Below the pieces are notes generated by a model. That model was not told where the DNA came from, did no database searches, and worked only from the letters and a program-made list of their open reading frames with translations. A DNA stretch of 64,000 nt from NCBI RefSeq assembly GCF_017094485.1, contig NZ_CP064786.1, positions 2,856,788 through 2,920,787 on the forward strand, in the 5' to 3' direction. Below are positions 8,594 through 15,867 of this stretch, in pieces; position 1 is the first letter of the stretch; every line of letters starts with the position of its first letter. This stretch comes from Natranaeroarchaeum sulfidigenes (GTDB lineage Archaea > Halobacteriota > Halobacteria > Halobacteriales > Natronoarchaeaceae). Made by a program: the position numbers and the translations under genes.

Positions 8594-9592
8594 CTACGTC
8601 GTCTCCCGATCTGTCTCCCGGAGCACGAACGGTCCCATCGCCAGCGTTCGCCTGGCGACACTCAGGATTCGCAAGACGTAGACGATGAAGACGACGAACG
8701 GAGCGATTCCGACGGCAAAACCCGCGCTCGTGAGCCAGACGAGGTGATCGACGCCGAGCGTCGCGCCGGGGACTGCCGCCGCGTCGACGTACATGATCAA
8801 CCCGCCCATCACGACCAGCGCGGGGATCGAGACGTACAGCATCGCGCGGGACAGCTCGATCAGCTCCCACTGGAAATACAGCGTCTTGAAGTGTTCCCGC
8901 GCCGGACCAAAGAGCGTCAGGTCCTCAATTAACTCGTCGAGTGCGTCGTGGGAGTGCTCATCCAGCATCTCCCTGTGGGCCTCGCGGAGCCGCCGTGCGT
9001 GGTATAGCTGCAGCGAGTAGTCGAACCGCAGCGCTGCCCGGATGACGTCGAACGTCCCGAACTGGGCGTCGTCGAGAGCCCCGGTCACCGCCCCGGTTCG
9101 ATCGACCAGCCGCTGGACGTACTCGTCGATCTCGGTCCCCGACGGCGTCGTCTCGTCGAGTGTCCGTGCCTGACGCTCGATCCCGTCCAGCAGCTCGGCG
9201 AGAAACGCGGCTGGCTCGGGTGAGCTGATCCCGACCCCGACAGCGCGCTCGACGTCCTCGCGGAACGCCATCGACTCCTCCATGCGTTCGCGCTGGTCGC
9301 CGACTGCACCTAGCTCCTGAGCGAGCACGAGCTGGCTGATCGTGACGACGATCGAGGTCCCCGTGATGATCGCACCGATAAAGGCGGTGAAGAGAAACTG
9401 GACGCCACCCTGCTCGTCGACGATCCGGGCCAGCGGCGCGAGTTCGAGCAGGCTCGCGGCGACGAGCGTCGCGAACACCGCACCCAGCACACAGGCGGTC
9501 AGGAGCCACCGATCAGTCGTCAGTAAAACGCTACTGCGGAGCCCGTTTTCGTCGCGACTCCCACCGAGTGAGCCAGGATCGCGCTCTTCCAT
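8594..9592 (-). CDS. Haloarchaeal four-helix membrane protein of unknown function
   Basis: A 332-residue protein I do not recognise by name. Two membrane helices at about 25-50 and 65-95 (FTAFIGAIITGTSIVVTISQLVLAQ) precede a soluble, mainly helical region of about 140 residues containing a possible coiled coil (QRERMEESMAFREDVE). Two more helices at about 245-270 and 285-315 follow. The ATG at 9592 is preferred; the frame extends to a TTG at 9622, which is a poor start. GTTTTTG about 33 nt upstream may be its TATA box. It lies between the 47-residue membrane peptide and the rhodanese, downstream of PspA. Confidence 0.8.
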   Translation of the reverse strand: MEERDPGSLGGSRDENGLRSSVLLTTDRWLLTACVLGAVFATLVAASLLELAPLARIVDEQGGVQFLFTAFIGAIITGTSIVVTISQLVLAQELGAVGDQRERMEESMAFREDVERAVGVGISSPEPAAFLAELLDGIERQARTLDETTPSGTEIDEYVQRLVDRTGAVTGALDDAQFGTFDVIRAALRFDYSLQLYHARRLREAHREMLDEHSHDALDELIEDLTLFGPAREHFKTLYFQWELIELSRAMLYVSIPALVVMGGLIMYVDAAAVPGATLGVDHLVWLTSAGFAVGIAPFVVFIVYVLRILSVARRTLAMGPFVLRETDRETT

Positions 9593-9633
9593 CTCCTGTA
9601 TACTGTCGATCTGACAGCACAAAAACAGCCAGT

Positions 9634-9777
9634 CTAGAGACCGAACAGCCGAAGGGCCACTCCGAACAGGAGCAACAGGATTCCCCCGATGAGCCCGATT
9701 CCGGGAATCGGCAGTGGGATTGGCACGAGCGCGATCAGGACGCCGAGGCCGATCAGTATCGTCGAGAGTCGAACCAT
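9634..9777 (-). CDS. 47-residue hydrophobic membrane peptide
   Basis: A short frame (MVRLSTILIGLG start, ALRLFGL end) that is almost entirely hydrophobic. It forms two short membrane segments separated by a proline/glycine turn (PIPLPIPGIG). Codon use, in-frame ATG and a TATA-like GGTATTTCC about 30 nt upstream support a real gene. It follows pspA by 39 nt and precedes the larger membrane protein by 41 nt. Small membrane proteins often accompany PspA systems as membrane recruiters, but a partnership here is inference only. Confidence 0.72.
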   Translation of the reverse strand: MVRLSTILIGLGVLIALVPIPLPIPGIGLIGGILLLLFGVALRLFGL

Positions 9778-9816
9778 ATGGCTACTGGGGTCCGAAGCCG
9801 GAAATACCCCGGTTGA

Positions 9817-10665
9817 TCAATTCTCGTCGTCCCGGAGCTCTTCGAGCTCCTCGTCGATCTCCGGGTCGGCGAGTTCGGCCTCGACATCGACATCGTCGTC
9901 GAGTTCCGTATCGAGGTCCGGCTCCGCGATCGACTGGGCATCATCGGACGTGGAGTCACTCTCGGTCTCTTTTCCCATATCTGCTTTCAGCGTATCGAGT
10001 TCGGCCTCGACAGTCCCCTGTGTGTGGACGTCTTCGAGTTCGCGTTCGAGGTCGCTCTTGTCCGAGAGCTGGTCTTCGAGGACGCCTTCCTCCTGTAGTT
10101 CGTCAAGTGCTGCGGAGCGAGCCTCCAGTTCCTCGGTGTTCTCCTCGGCGCGCTCGATCGCCCGGCTCACGTCGCCGAACTGGTCGCCAGCTCCCGTGAC
10201 GGCTTCTGAAACGCGCGCGCTCGCCTCGGCGGCCTCGTGGCGGGCCTTGATCGTCTCCTTTTTGGTGCGGAACTCCTCGATGCGCTGCTGGAGGGTCTCT
10301 TTCTGTTCGACGAGCCCGTCCTGTGTGTTCTGGAGGTCGGCGATCTGCCCCTCCAGCTCCTCGATCTGGGTCATCTTCGTCTTCTTTTTCTCGAGGGCGC
10401 GGCGGGCCAGATCCTCGCGGTCCTGTTTGACCGCCTGTCGGGCCTGCTCGTTGTGTTTCTCGACGTTGTCCTCGAGTTTGCGCTTTTGCATCTCCAGACG
10501 TTTCTTCTGGGTCGTCAGGTCGGCGATTCCCTTCTTGACGTCCTGGAGCTCGTCGCGGAGCTGTTCGTACGAGTAATCGAGCGTCTCACTCGGGTCTTCG
10601 GCCCGGTTGAGGAGGGCGTTTACCTTCGACCGGATAACGTAGCTGGCGCGCGAGAGTACTCCCAT
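9817..10665 (-). CDS. pspA: PspA/Vipp1 (IM30) family membrane-remodelling protein
   Basis: A 282-residue peripheral membrane protein of the PspA/Vipp1 (ESCRT-III-like) family, expected to bind and stabilise the cytoplasmic membrane under stress. The N-terminus MGVLSRASYVIRSKVNALLNRAEDP matches the family's amphipathic helix 0 and first core helix. Long heptad-rich coiled coil spans about 25-190 (RKLEDNVEKHNEQARQAV). An acidic tail of about 60 residues (ending EELRDDEN) is a haloarchaeal addition. The ATG lies about 25 nt from an AT box shared with the divergent hydrolase gene. Confidence 0.92.
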   Translation of the reverse strand: MGVLSRASYVIRSKVNALLNRAEDPSETLDYSYEQLRDELQDVKKGIADLTTQKKRLEMQKRKLEDNVEKHNEQARQAVKQDREDLARRALEKKKTKMTQIEELEGQIADLQNTQDGLVEQKETLQQRIEEFRTKKETIKARHEAAEASARVSEAVTGAGDQFGDVSRAIERAEENTEELEARSAALDELQEEGVLEDQLSDKSDLERELEDVHTQGTVEAELDTLKADMGKETESDSTSDDAQSIAEPDLDTELDDDVDVEAELADPEIDEELEELRDDEN

Positions 10666-10683
10666 ACCTCTTGTGTGTACCGC

Positions 10684-10698
10684 GTGATTAAAAACATC
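10684..10698. promoter_or_regulatory. Shared AT-rich core promoter between pspA and hydrolase genes
   Basis: Only 52 bp separate the divergent starts 10665 and 10717/10718. The single AT-rich element (GATTAAAAACATC on plus, TTTTTAATC on minus) lies about 25-27 nt from both ATGs, the distance expected for a TATA box of a leaderless archaeal transcript in each direction. Confidence 0.6.
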
Positions 10699-10717
10699 AT
10701 CGACGTAACCGGAACGT

Positions 10718-11317
10718 ATGTCGGAATCGGTGCTCGTGCCCGGCGGGCGCGACGTTCGGGCATCGCTCGATCAGGACGGTGGTGCGAGCGACGCAGTTGT
10801 GGTCGCCTGTCCACCCCATCCCGAACACGGCGGGAGCCGTCACGACGCCAGACTGACCGCCGTCTCGGACGCGCTCGTCGGGAGCGGGGTCGACTGTCTG
10901 CGCTTCGATTACGGCCCGTGGGATGAAGGGCGCGGCGAGCGCGTCGACGCCGAGAACGCGGTCACGTGGGCCAGCGACCGGTACGATCGGGTCGGGATCT
11001 TTGGGTACAGCTTCGGCGCGACGATAGCGCTGCTCGCGGGCGCCGAGGTCCGGGTCGACGCCGTCTCGGCGCTCGCCCCGACCGCTGCACTCGGCCCGGA
11101 ACTGGACGCCACCGCTGCACTCGAAGCGATCGGTTCGCCGGTACAGGTCGTTTACGGCGCGCGGGACTCGACAGTCGAGTGGGAGCCAGTCGTCGAGCGC
11201 GCCCGGGAACTGGGCCACTGCACCGACGACCTCGCCGCCGACCACTTTTTCGTCGGCCAGCACGGGACGATTGCCGAGACGGTCGTCTCGTTTCTCGGCA
11301 AGGCTCTCACGAAGTGA
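10718..11317 (+). CDS. Alpha/beta hydrolase
   Basis: A 199-residue alpha/beta-fold hydrolase. The nucleophile elbow GYSFG (Ser about 96), a likely acid in GARDSTV and a histidine in AADHFF near the C-terminus form a plausible catalytic triad. CPPHPEHGG near the N-terminus resembles the oxyanion strand of short dienelactone-hydrolase-like proteins. The substrate is unknown. It is divergent from pspA across a 52-bp shared promoter, hinting at co-regulation with membrane stress. Confidence 0.85.
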   Translation: MSESVLVPGGRDVRASLDQDGGASDAVVVACPPHPEHGGSRHDARLTAVSDALVGSGVDCLRFDYGPWDEGRGERVDAENAVTWASDRYDRVGIFGYSFGATIALLAGAEVRVDAVSALAPTAALGPELDATAALEAIGSPVQVVYGARDSTVEWEPVVERARELGHCTDDLAADHFFVGQHGTIAETVVSFLGKALTK

Positions 11318-11333
11318 TTTCCCACCCCGGCAG

Positions 11334-11367
11334 CCCACACTCGCCAACAAGGTTTCAACAGTGTGGG
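11334..11367. promoter_or_regulatory. Inverted repeat flanking a TATA-like box (candidate operator)
   Basis: Perfect 8-bp arms CCCACACT (11334-11341) and AGTGTGGG (11360-11367) bracket an AAGGTTTCAAC segment about 29 nt before the ATG at 11385. A dimeric regulator bound here would cover the core promoter of the downstream sensor-domain gene. Confidence 0.45.
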
Positions 11368-11384
11368 AGTACTAGTCCCGATAG

Positions 11385-11876
11385 ATGCCTCCGAAAACAG
11401 CCCTCGTCGGTTTTCTCGAACACACGCTCGACACCAGTCTCGACAAACTGGAGGCCACGACGACGATCACGGGACCGGAGCCGACACCCGCCGAGCAGTT
11501 GCGCTCGCTCGTCGTCGACGCCGACGCCGCGGTCGGCGTCCTGCCCACGCTTCCCACATCCCTGCTTGATTCCGCGGGTGGTATCGACGGCCTGCGTGCC
11601 TCGGTCGTCCTCACGGGCGCGGCCCGCGAACGCCTCGACGGCCCAGCGCTCGCGGTCGTCGAGTCCCGCCTGACAGATACGTCGGTCACCCTCTATAGCC
11701 ACGACGGGGACTCACCGGCCGGACTCGTCTTGCTGGACGAGACCGCCGTCTGTGTGGAGTTCGACACGGCAGGCGAGCCGACCGCACTGGTCGTGAGTCG
11801 CGCGCCGGAGCTGCGGGCGTGGGTCGCCGAGACCTGCAGCCGGTATCAGGATGAAGCCGACGTGTTGGTCGGGTAG
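11385..11876 (+). CDS. Stand-alone sensor-like domain protein, resembling C-terminal domain of haloarchaeal TrmB-type regulators
   Basis: A 163-residue protein with no clear helix-turn-helix. The second half (AGLVLLDETAVCVEFDTAGEPTALVVSRAPELRAWVAETCSRYQDEA) looks like the C-terminal effector domain of haloarchaeal TrmB/HTH regulators, ending in the helix ELRAWVAETCSRY. The first half may be a divergent paralogous lobe. It could sense a ligand or act by hetero-oligomerising with a full-length regulator; function is inference. An inverted repeat surrounds its putative TATA box. Start ATG 11385 is the only convincing one. Confidence 0.68.
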   Translation: MPPKTALVGFLEHTLDTSLDKLEATTTITGPEPTPAEQLRSLVVDADAAVGVLPTLPTSLLDSAGGIDGLRASVVLTGAARERLDGPALAVVESRLTDTSVTLYSHDGDSPAGLVLLDETAVCVEFDTAGEPTALVVSRAPELRAWVAETCSRYQDEADVLVG

Positions 11877-11910
11877 CGATTTCGTGGTATCTCCGGGCAT
11901 GAGCCCACTG

Positions 11911-11976
11911 CTACAGTATTCGAAGTAATACACTACAGTATGTGAAGTCATATGCTACAGTCTCCGAAGCGAGCAG
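11911..11976. repeat. Three 22-bp direct repeats between convergent genes
   Basis: CTACAGT recurs at 11911, 11933 and 11955, exactly 22 bp apart (two helical turns). Each unit has a GAAG core at the same offset: CTACAGTATTCGAAGT, CTACAGTATGTGAAGT, CTACAGTCTCCGAAGC. The first two cores sit inside small palindromes (GTATT/AATAC and TATG/CATA). The same motif on the opposite strand occurs before hmgA at 20347-20384. The location is between two gene 3' ends rather than in an obvious promoter. Confidence 0.75.
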
Positions 11977-11997
11977 CAACAGAAGCGGTATGCATAT

Positions 11998-12016
11998 CTG
12001 CCGGATGTGTCGGCAG
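11998..12016. other. Perfect 6-bp stem-loop near usp 3' end
   Basis: CTGCCG (11998-12003) and CGGCAG (12011-12016) enclose a 7-nt loop, 19 nt past the end of the minus-strand usp gene. It could protect or terminate that transcript, though no T-run follows it on the minus strand. Confidence 0.3.
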
Positions 12017-12034
12017 GGCAGGCGTGAAATCGGT

Positions 12035-12412
12035 CTAGAGTGCCTCCAGCGGAACCACGACGACCGGTATCGAGGACTGCGAGAGGAGTTCGGTAGCGAC
12101 GGAGCCAGCCCTGCTATCGCTGCCGGGTTCGCCGCTCCGGGGACCGATAATCAGTTCGTCGACATCGTGATCGGTGGCACTGGCGAGCAACTCCTCGGCC
12201 GGATCGCCAGTGCGCTGTTCGGTCACGACATCGGCGATGGCGCCGAGCCGAACGGTCGCGACGTTGAGCGCCTCACGGCCGTCCCGCGTGTCGTCCTCCG
12301 CCGACTGGACGTGAACCGCGACCACGGTATCGGCGGCGTCAACACGCGCCTCCAGATAATCACAGGCGCTCGCGGTGGTATGGACCGAGTCCGTGCCGAG
12401 AAGATAGTTCAT
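12035..12412 (-). CDS. Universal stress protein-like, short
   Basis: A 125-residue Usp-fold protein starting MNYLLGTDSVHTTASACDYLE. The usual Val-Pro-Thr-Asp-Gly-Ser start is replaced by LLGTDSVHT, but the C-terminal IIGPRSGEPGSDSRAGSVATELL keeps part of the nucleotide-loop pattern before the final strand SIPVVVVPL. ATP binding is therefore less certain than for the other two Usp proteins here. The start codon abuts a 7-bp inverted repeat (12412-12428). Confidence 0.85.
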   Translation of the reverse strand: MNYLLGTDSVHTTASACDYLEARVDAADTVVAVHVQSAEDDTRDGREALNVATVRLGAIADVVTEQRTGDPAEELLASATDHDVDELIIGPRSGEPGSDSRAGSVATELLSQSSIPVVVVPLEAL

Positions 12413-12428
12413 GTGTGATGTTCACACA
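12412..12428. promoter_or_regulatory. Inverted repeat abutting usp start codon
   Basis: TGTGTGA-TGT-TCACACA forms perfect 7-bp arms directly before the minus-strand ATG. On the minus strand it reads TGTGTGAACATCACACATG, closely matching TGTGTGAACACATG at 16365-16378 before a zinc-finger gene. Confidence 0.45.
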
Positions 12429-12672
12429 CCCGTCCCCCGTAAACCCGCCGATGCGTTCCGGGAACTCGCCGTACAACCCGTCGATCGGAGCAAAGTTAAT
12501 CAGGTATCGGTGTCTGGATGGGGATAGTACCGCACCGAGTGCCGGTTACCAGCGTCGTCTCCGAGAATGAGTTACCTGATCAAGCCCGAGCAGGACCGTC
12601 CGTCCCACGTCCACGACGAATGTCGTGCAGCGACGGCCATGCTGTTCGGGTCGGGACCGGCCGGTGATCACG

Positions 12673-13914
12673 ATGGGTGACGACGAACCGGCGGAAGACT
12701 GGTTCGAACAGGACGCCGACGACCAGACAGACGACCTGTTCGTGGGGGAATGGGCTGTCGAAGCCGAGGACGACACGGATGGAGCTGACGGGGAGGGAAC
12801 AACAGAGGAGAGCGACGCCGAAGGCACCGCCGAATCGGACGCCTCGACGGAGTCCACCGAAGCCGCCGAATCAGACGCCTCAACACCGTTCGACGAAGCC
12901 GCCGCCGACCTCGATGCGGCATTCGAGGACATCGCGGACCAGGACGATACCGGCGAGGAGTACGGGTTGATACCGCCCGCAGAGACGGTGCCCGAACTGG
13001 AGAGCGACGAGTCACCTGGCGACGACACCGGCGAGGGACTCTTCGATCGGGGCTTTGGCGAAGCCCTCGAGAGCGCTCCCGACCTGCCGACTGACACGAC
13101 CGACGACATCGACGACGACCTCGGTGAGGAGTTCGACTTCGGCGGGGAGTTCGACATGGGAACGGACGACTTCGAGACCCTCGACAGCGGAGGGTTCGAT
13201 GAGGATCCCGACTCCGATATCGACCGGATCGTGCTCGGCATCGAGGGCCTCGATGCGATGATTCAGGGGGGCGTCCCCGCCCAGTCGCTAATGGTCGCAA
13301 TCGGGAGCGCCGGAACCGGCAAGACCACGCTCGGCCTGCAGTTCCTCGACGAGGGGCTTCGCAACGGCGAGCGGGGCGTCTACATCACGCTGGAGGAATC
13401 ACGGCAACGCGTCATCCGGAGCGCGACCGAGAAGGGGTTTGCCTTCGACGAGTATGCCGACGCGGGCGACCTCGCCGTCGTCGACATCGACCCCGTCGAG
13501 ATGGCAAACAGCCTCGGGAGCATCCGGAGCGAACTCCCACGGCTGGTCGACGAGTTCGGTGCCTCCCGGCTCGTGCTCGATTCGGTCTCTCTCCTGGAGA
13601 TGATGTACGACGAACGGGCGACGCGACGGAACCAGATCTACAATTTCACCAAGAGCCTGAAGAAGTCCGGCGTCACGACACTGATGACAAGCGAAGCCAG
13701 CGAGGAAACGGCCTACGCCTCCCGGCACGGTATCGTCGAGTATCTGACCGACGCCGTGTTCGTGCTCCGGTATATCCGGCCCTCGGACTTCCGGGAGACA
13801 CAGATGGCGATCGAGATCCAGAAGATCAGGGACGCAAACCATTCGCGAGAAACCAAACCGTACGAGATCACCAGCGAGGGGATCAACGTCTACCGGCAGG
13901 CCAACATCTTCTAG
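12673..13914 (+). CDS. KaiC-like RecA-superfamily ATPase with acidic N-terminal extension
   Basis: A 413-residue protein. Residues 1-180 are extremely acidic and low in complexity, rich in Asp/Glu/Ser/Thr. Residues 185-413 form one KaiC/RAD55-type ATPase domain: IVLGIEGLDAMIQGGVP, Walker A GSAGTGKTT at 211-219, catalytic-region YITLEES and Walker B-like SRLVLDSVSLL. One ATPase domain, against two in cyanobacterial KaiC, suggests a signalling or scaffold ATPase; partners are unknown. ATG 12673 is used; a GTG at 12625 would extend the frame but adds non-acidic sequence. It converges on the next gene with a shared CTAG stop. Confidence 0.87.
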   Translation: MGDDEPAEDWFEQDADDQTDDLFVGEWAVEAEDDTDGADGEGTTEESDAEGTAESDASTESTEAAESDASTPFDEAAADLDAAFEDIADQDDTGEEYGLIPPAETVPELESDESPGDDTGEGLFDRGFGEALESAPDLPTDTTDDIDDDLGEEFDFGGEFDMGTDDFETLDSGGFDEDPDSDIDRIVLGIEGLDAMIQGGVPAQSLMVAIGSAGTGKTTLGLQFLDEGLRNGERGVYITLEESRQRVIRSATEKGFAFDEYADAGDLAVVDIDPVEMANSLGSIRSELPRLVDEFGASRLVLDSVSLLEMMYDERATRRNQIYNFTKSLKKSGVTTLMTSEASEETAYASRHGIVEYLTDAVFVLRYIRPSDFRETQMAIEIQKIRDANHSRETKPYEITSEGINVYRQANIF

Positions 13915-14882
13915 TCGACGACGGCGATTCCGGCGAGTCGATCCCCGACGGTAACTGTTGCTTCCCGTGTGAGCGCGTAGAGTACACCTGCACGGTCAGT
14001 ACGAACGGTCTGGAGCCGTTCGTACGTCGTCGGGTCGTACACCGTTCCGAGCGTCGCACCATCCGGGAGCCGCTCCCCGAGTTCGTACTCCGAAGTCACG
14101 CGAAACAGCCCCGATGCAGTGGCGTCGACGTTGCCGAGGTGGTTCCGCGCCTCTCTCGTGTCACCGTTTCCGACCGGTGACCCGGACAGGATGTCGAGCG
14201 CACGGAAGACGTTGAACAGCCCCGTCACGCCGGTGTCGATCGCCGACTCGACGAACTGTTTGTTATGCGCCAGCTCGGGCGTGATCGCCGGAATCCCTTC
14301 CTCGGCCGCGGCGACCCGTAGCTTCCCACCAAAGCCGCGCTGTTGCCACTCGTCGGGCGTGTCCTCACCGGCCGGTTCCGCCAGTAGAAGGTCGGTACCG
14401 AATGCTTCGGCCAGCTCCCGGGATCGCTCGTCACCTGCGGTGTAGACGACGTGCGGTAACATCTCTGGACTGCCGGTGTGCAGGTCCACGACGAGATCCG
14501 CATCCGCCGCGTACGCCCAGAGTCGAGCGGCCATCCGCTGATGAAGTGTCCCTGCTTCGCGACCCGGCCAGACCCGGTTCATATTCGGGTTGACGCTGTC
14601 CAGTTGCTCGGGCGTCGTGTAGGACACCCGATCGAACGTGAGGGGATTCGCGACCGGGACTGCGATCACCGTGCCAGCCTGTACGTCGGCGGTGAGTCGG
14701 TCGTGGACCCGACGAAGTACCTCGGTACCGTTGATCTCGCGGCCGTGCTGGGCGGCCTGCACGTAGACCATCGGCCCCGACTCGACGCCCTCGTACCGGT
14801 GGACCGTTGTCGAGATCTCGGTGCCCGAGGGAAGCCGGGCCAGCGTCACGCGCTCGGTCGTGTGCCCGGGACTGTCGTCCAT
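13911..14882 (-). CDS. Succinylglutamate desuccinylase/aspartoacylase-family zinc deacylase
   Basis: A 323-residue M14-like metal-dependent deacylase. Zinc ligands are visible as His46 and Glu49 in AAQHGREING and a histidine in VVDLHTGS at about 137; NPNMNRVWPG supplies the family's substrate-binding Asn-Arg segment. A C-terminal beta domain (VTVGDRLAGIAVV) resembles the lipoyl-like barrel found in this family. The substrate cannot be told from sequence. The gene overlaps the KaiC-like gene end by 4 nt, with the palindrome CTAG serving both stops. Confidence 0.88.
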   Translation of the reverse strand: MDDSPGHTTERVTLARLPSGTEISTTVHRYEGVESGPMVYVQAAQHGREINGTEVLRRVHDRLTADVQAGTVIAVPVANPLTFDRVSYTTPEQLDSVNPNMNRVWPGREAGTLHQRMAARLWAYAADADLVVDLHTGSPEMLPHVVYTAGDERSRELAEAFGTDLLLAEPAGEDTPDEWQQRGFGGKLRVAAAEEGIPAITPELAHNKQFVESAIDTGVTGLFNVFRALDILSGSPVGNGDTREARNHLGNVDATASGLFRVTSEYELGERLPDGATLGTVYDPTTYERLQTVRTDRAGVLYALTREATVTVGDRLAGIAVVD

Positions 14883-14942
14883 ACCTGATCCTTTGTGAGC
14901 GCGACAATAGACCTTCGGCCCGGTACACCGACCCCTGCCGAC

Positions 14943-15767
14943 TCACTCCGCGCCGATCGAGCACGTCTCGACGTACTCGACGTCGTGGACGGTTTCGATC
15001 TCGGGGTTCTCCCCACAGACCGGACAGTCGGGGTTCTTCCGGATCTCGATTTCGTCAAACTCCATGGCCATCGCGTCGTAGAACAGGAGTCGGCCATCCA
15101 GCAGATCGCCGTCTCCGAGGATCATCTTCACGGCCTCTGTCGCCTGAATGCAGCCGACGGTGCCGGGCAGTACGCCGAGTACGCCCGCAGTCGCACAGTT
15201 GGGCACCATCCCCTCGGGCGGCGCTTCGGGGAACACACAGCGGTAACACGGCGACTCCTCGTCGGCGGGGAACGTGGTGATCTGTCCCTCGAACTGGAAG
15301 ATCGCACCGTGCGTGAAGGGGACGCCCGCGAGCGTGCAGGCGTCGTTAACCAGATAGCGCGTCTGGAAGTTGTCGCTGCCGTCGACTACCAGATCGTAGT
15401 CGGCGATCAGCCCGTCGACGTTCTCGGCGGTGACACGGAGATCGTGTTTGACGACATCGACATCGGGGTTCAGTGCCTCGACGAACTCCGCGGCGCTGTC
15501 GACTTTCGGCCGTCCGACGTCCGCATCGGCGTGAATCACCTGCCGCTGGAGGTTGGACCGCTCGACGACATCGTCATCAGCAATACCGATTCGGCCGACA
15601 CCCGCCGCGGCGAGATACTGGATAATCGGCGCTCCTAGCCCGCCAGCACCGATCACGAGCACCGAGGCGTCGAGCAGGCGTTTCTGGCCCCCCGGCCCCA
15701 CGTCGTCCATGATGACGTGTCGGGAGTACCGGTCCAGCTGGACCGGATCGAGGTTCAGATCGGTCAT
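14943..15767 (-). CDS. ubaA: E1-like ubiquitin-activating enzyme homologue UbaA (ThiF/MoeB family)
   Basis: A 274-residue adenylyltransferase expected to activate small archaeal modifier/sulfur-carrier proteins (SAMPs) for protein conjugation, molybdopterin synthesis and tRNA thiolation, as known for Haloferax UbaA. Nucleotide-binding GAGGLG is at 40-45, the ERSNLQRQ arginine segment at about 69, zinc cysteines at 174/177 and 248/251 and the conserved active-site cysteine in NCATAG at 191. The start ATG 15767 gives the standard MTDLNLDPVQLDRYSRH opening. A rhodanese lies divergently 100 nt away and MobB-MoaE lies at 56138. Confidence 0.95.
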   Translation of the reverse strand: MTDLNLDPVQLDRYSRHVIMDDVGPGGQKRLLDASVLVIGAGGLGAPIIQYLAAAGVGRIGIADDDVVERSNLQRQVIHADADVGRPKVDSAAEFVEALNPDVDVVKHDLRVTAENVDGLIADYDLVVDGSDNFQTRYLVNDACTLAGVPFTHGAIFQFEGQITTFPADEESPCYRCVFPEAPPEGMVPNCATAGVLGVLPGTVGCIQATEAVKMILGDGDLLDGRLLFYDAMAMEFDEIEIRKNPDCPVCGENPEIETVHDVEYVETCSIGAE

Positions 15768-15867
15768 ACCAGAGGGTACGAGAACGAGCCGAATAAACGG
15801 GACGGTCGAGCCAGTAGCTGGGACCCTGTCGAAGCCCTTTACTCGAATCACAGCGAACTCCCTTCCA

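Noticed and set aside
11911-11976. 22-bp repeats as a CRISPR or attachment site
   Set aside because: There are no spacers, integrase or tRNA end nearby.
11942-12418. 158-codon plus-strand frame starting near the 22-bp repeats
   Set aside because: Antisense to the usp gene; attractive because the repeats might drive it, but the protein has no family features.
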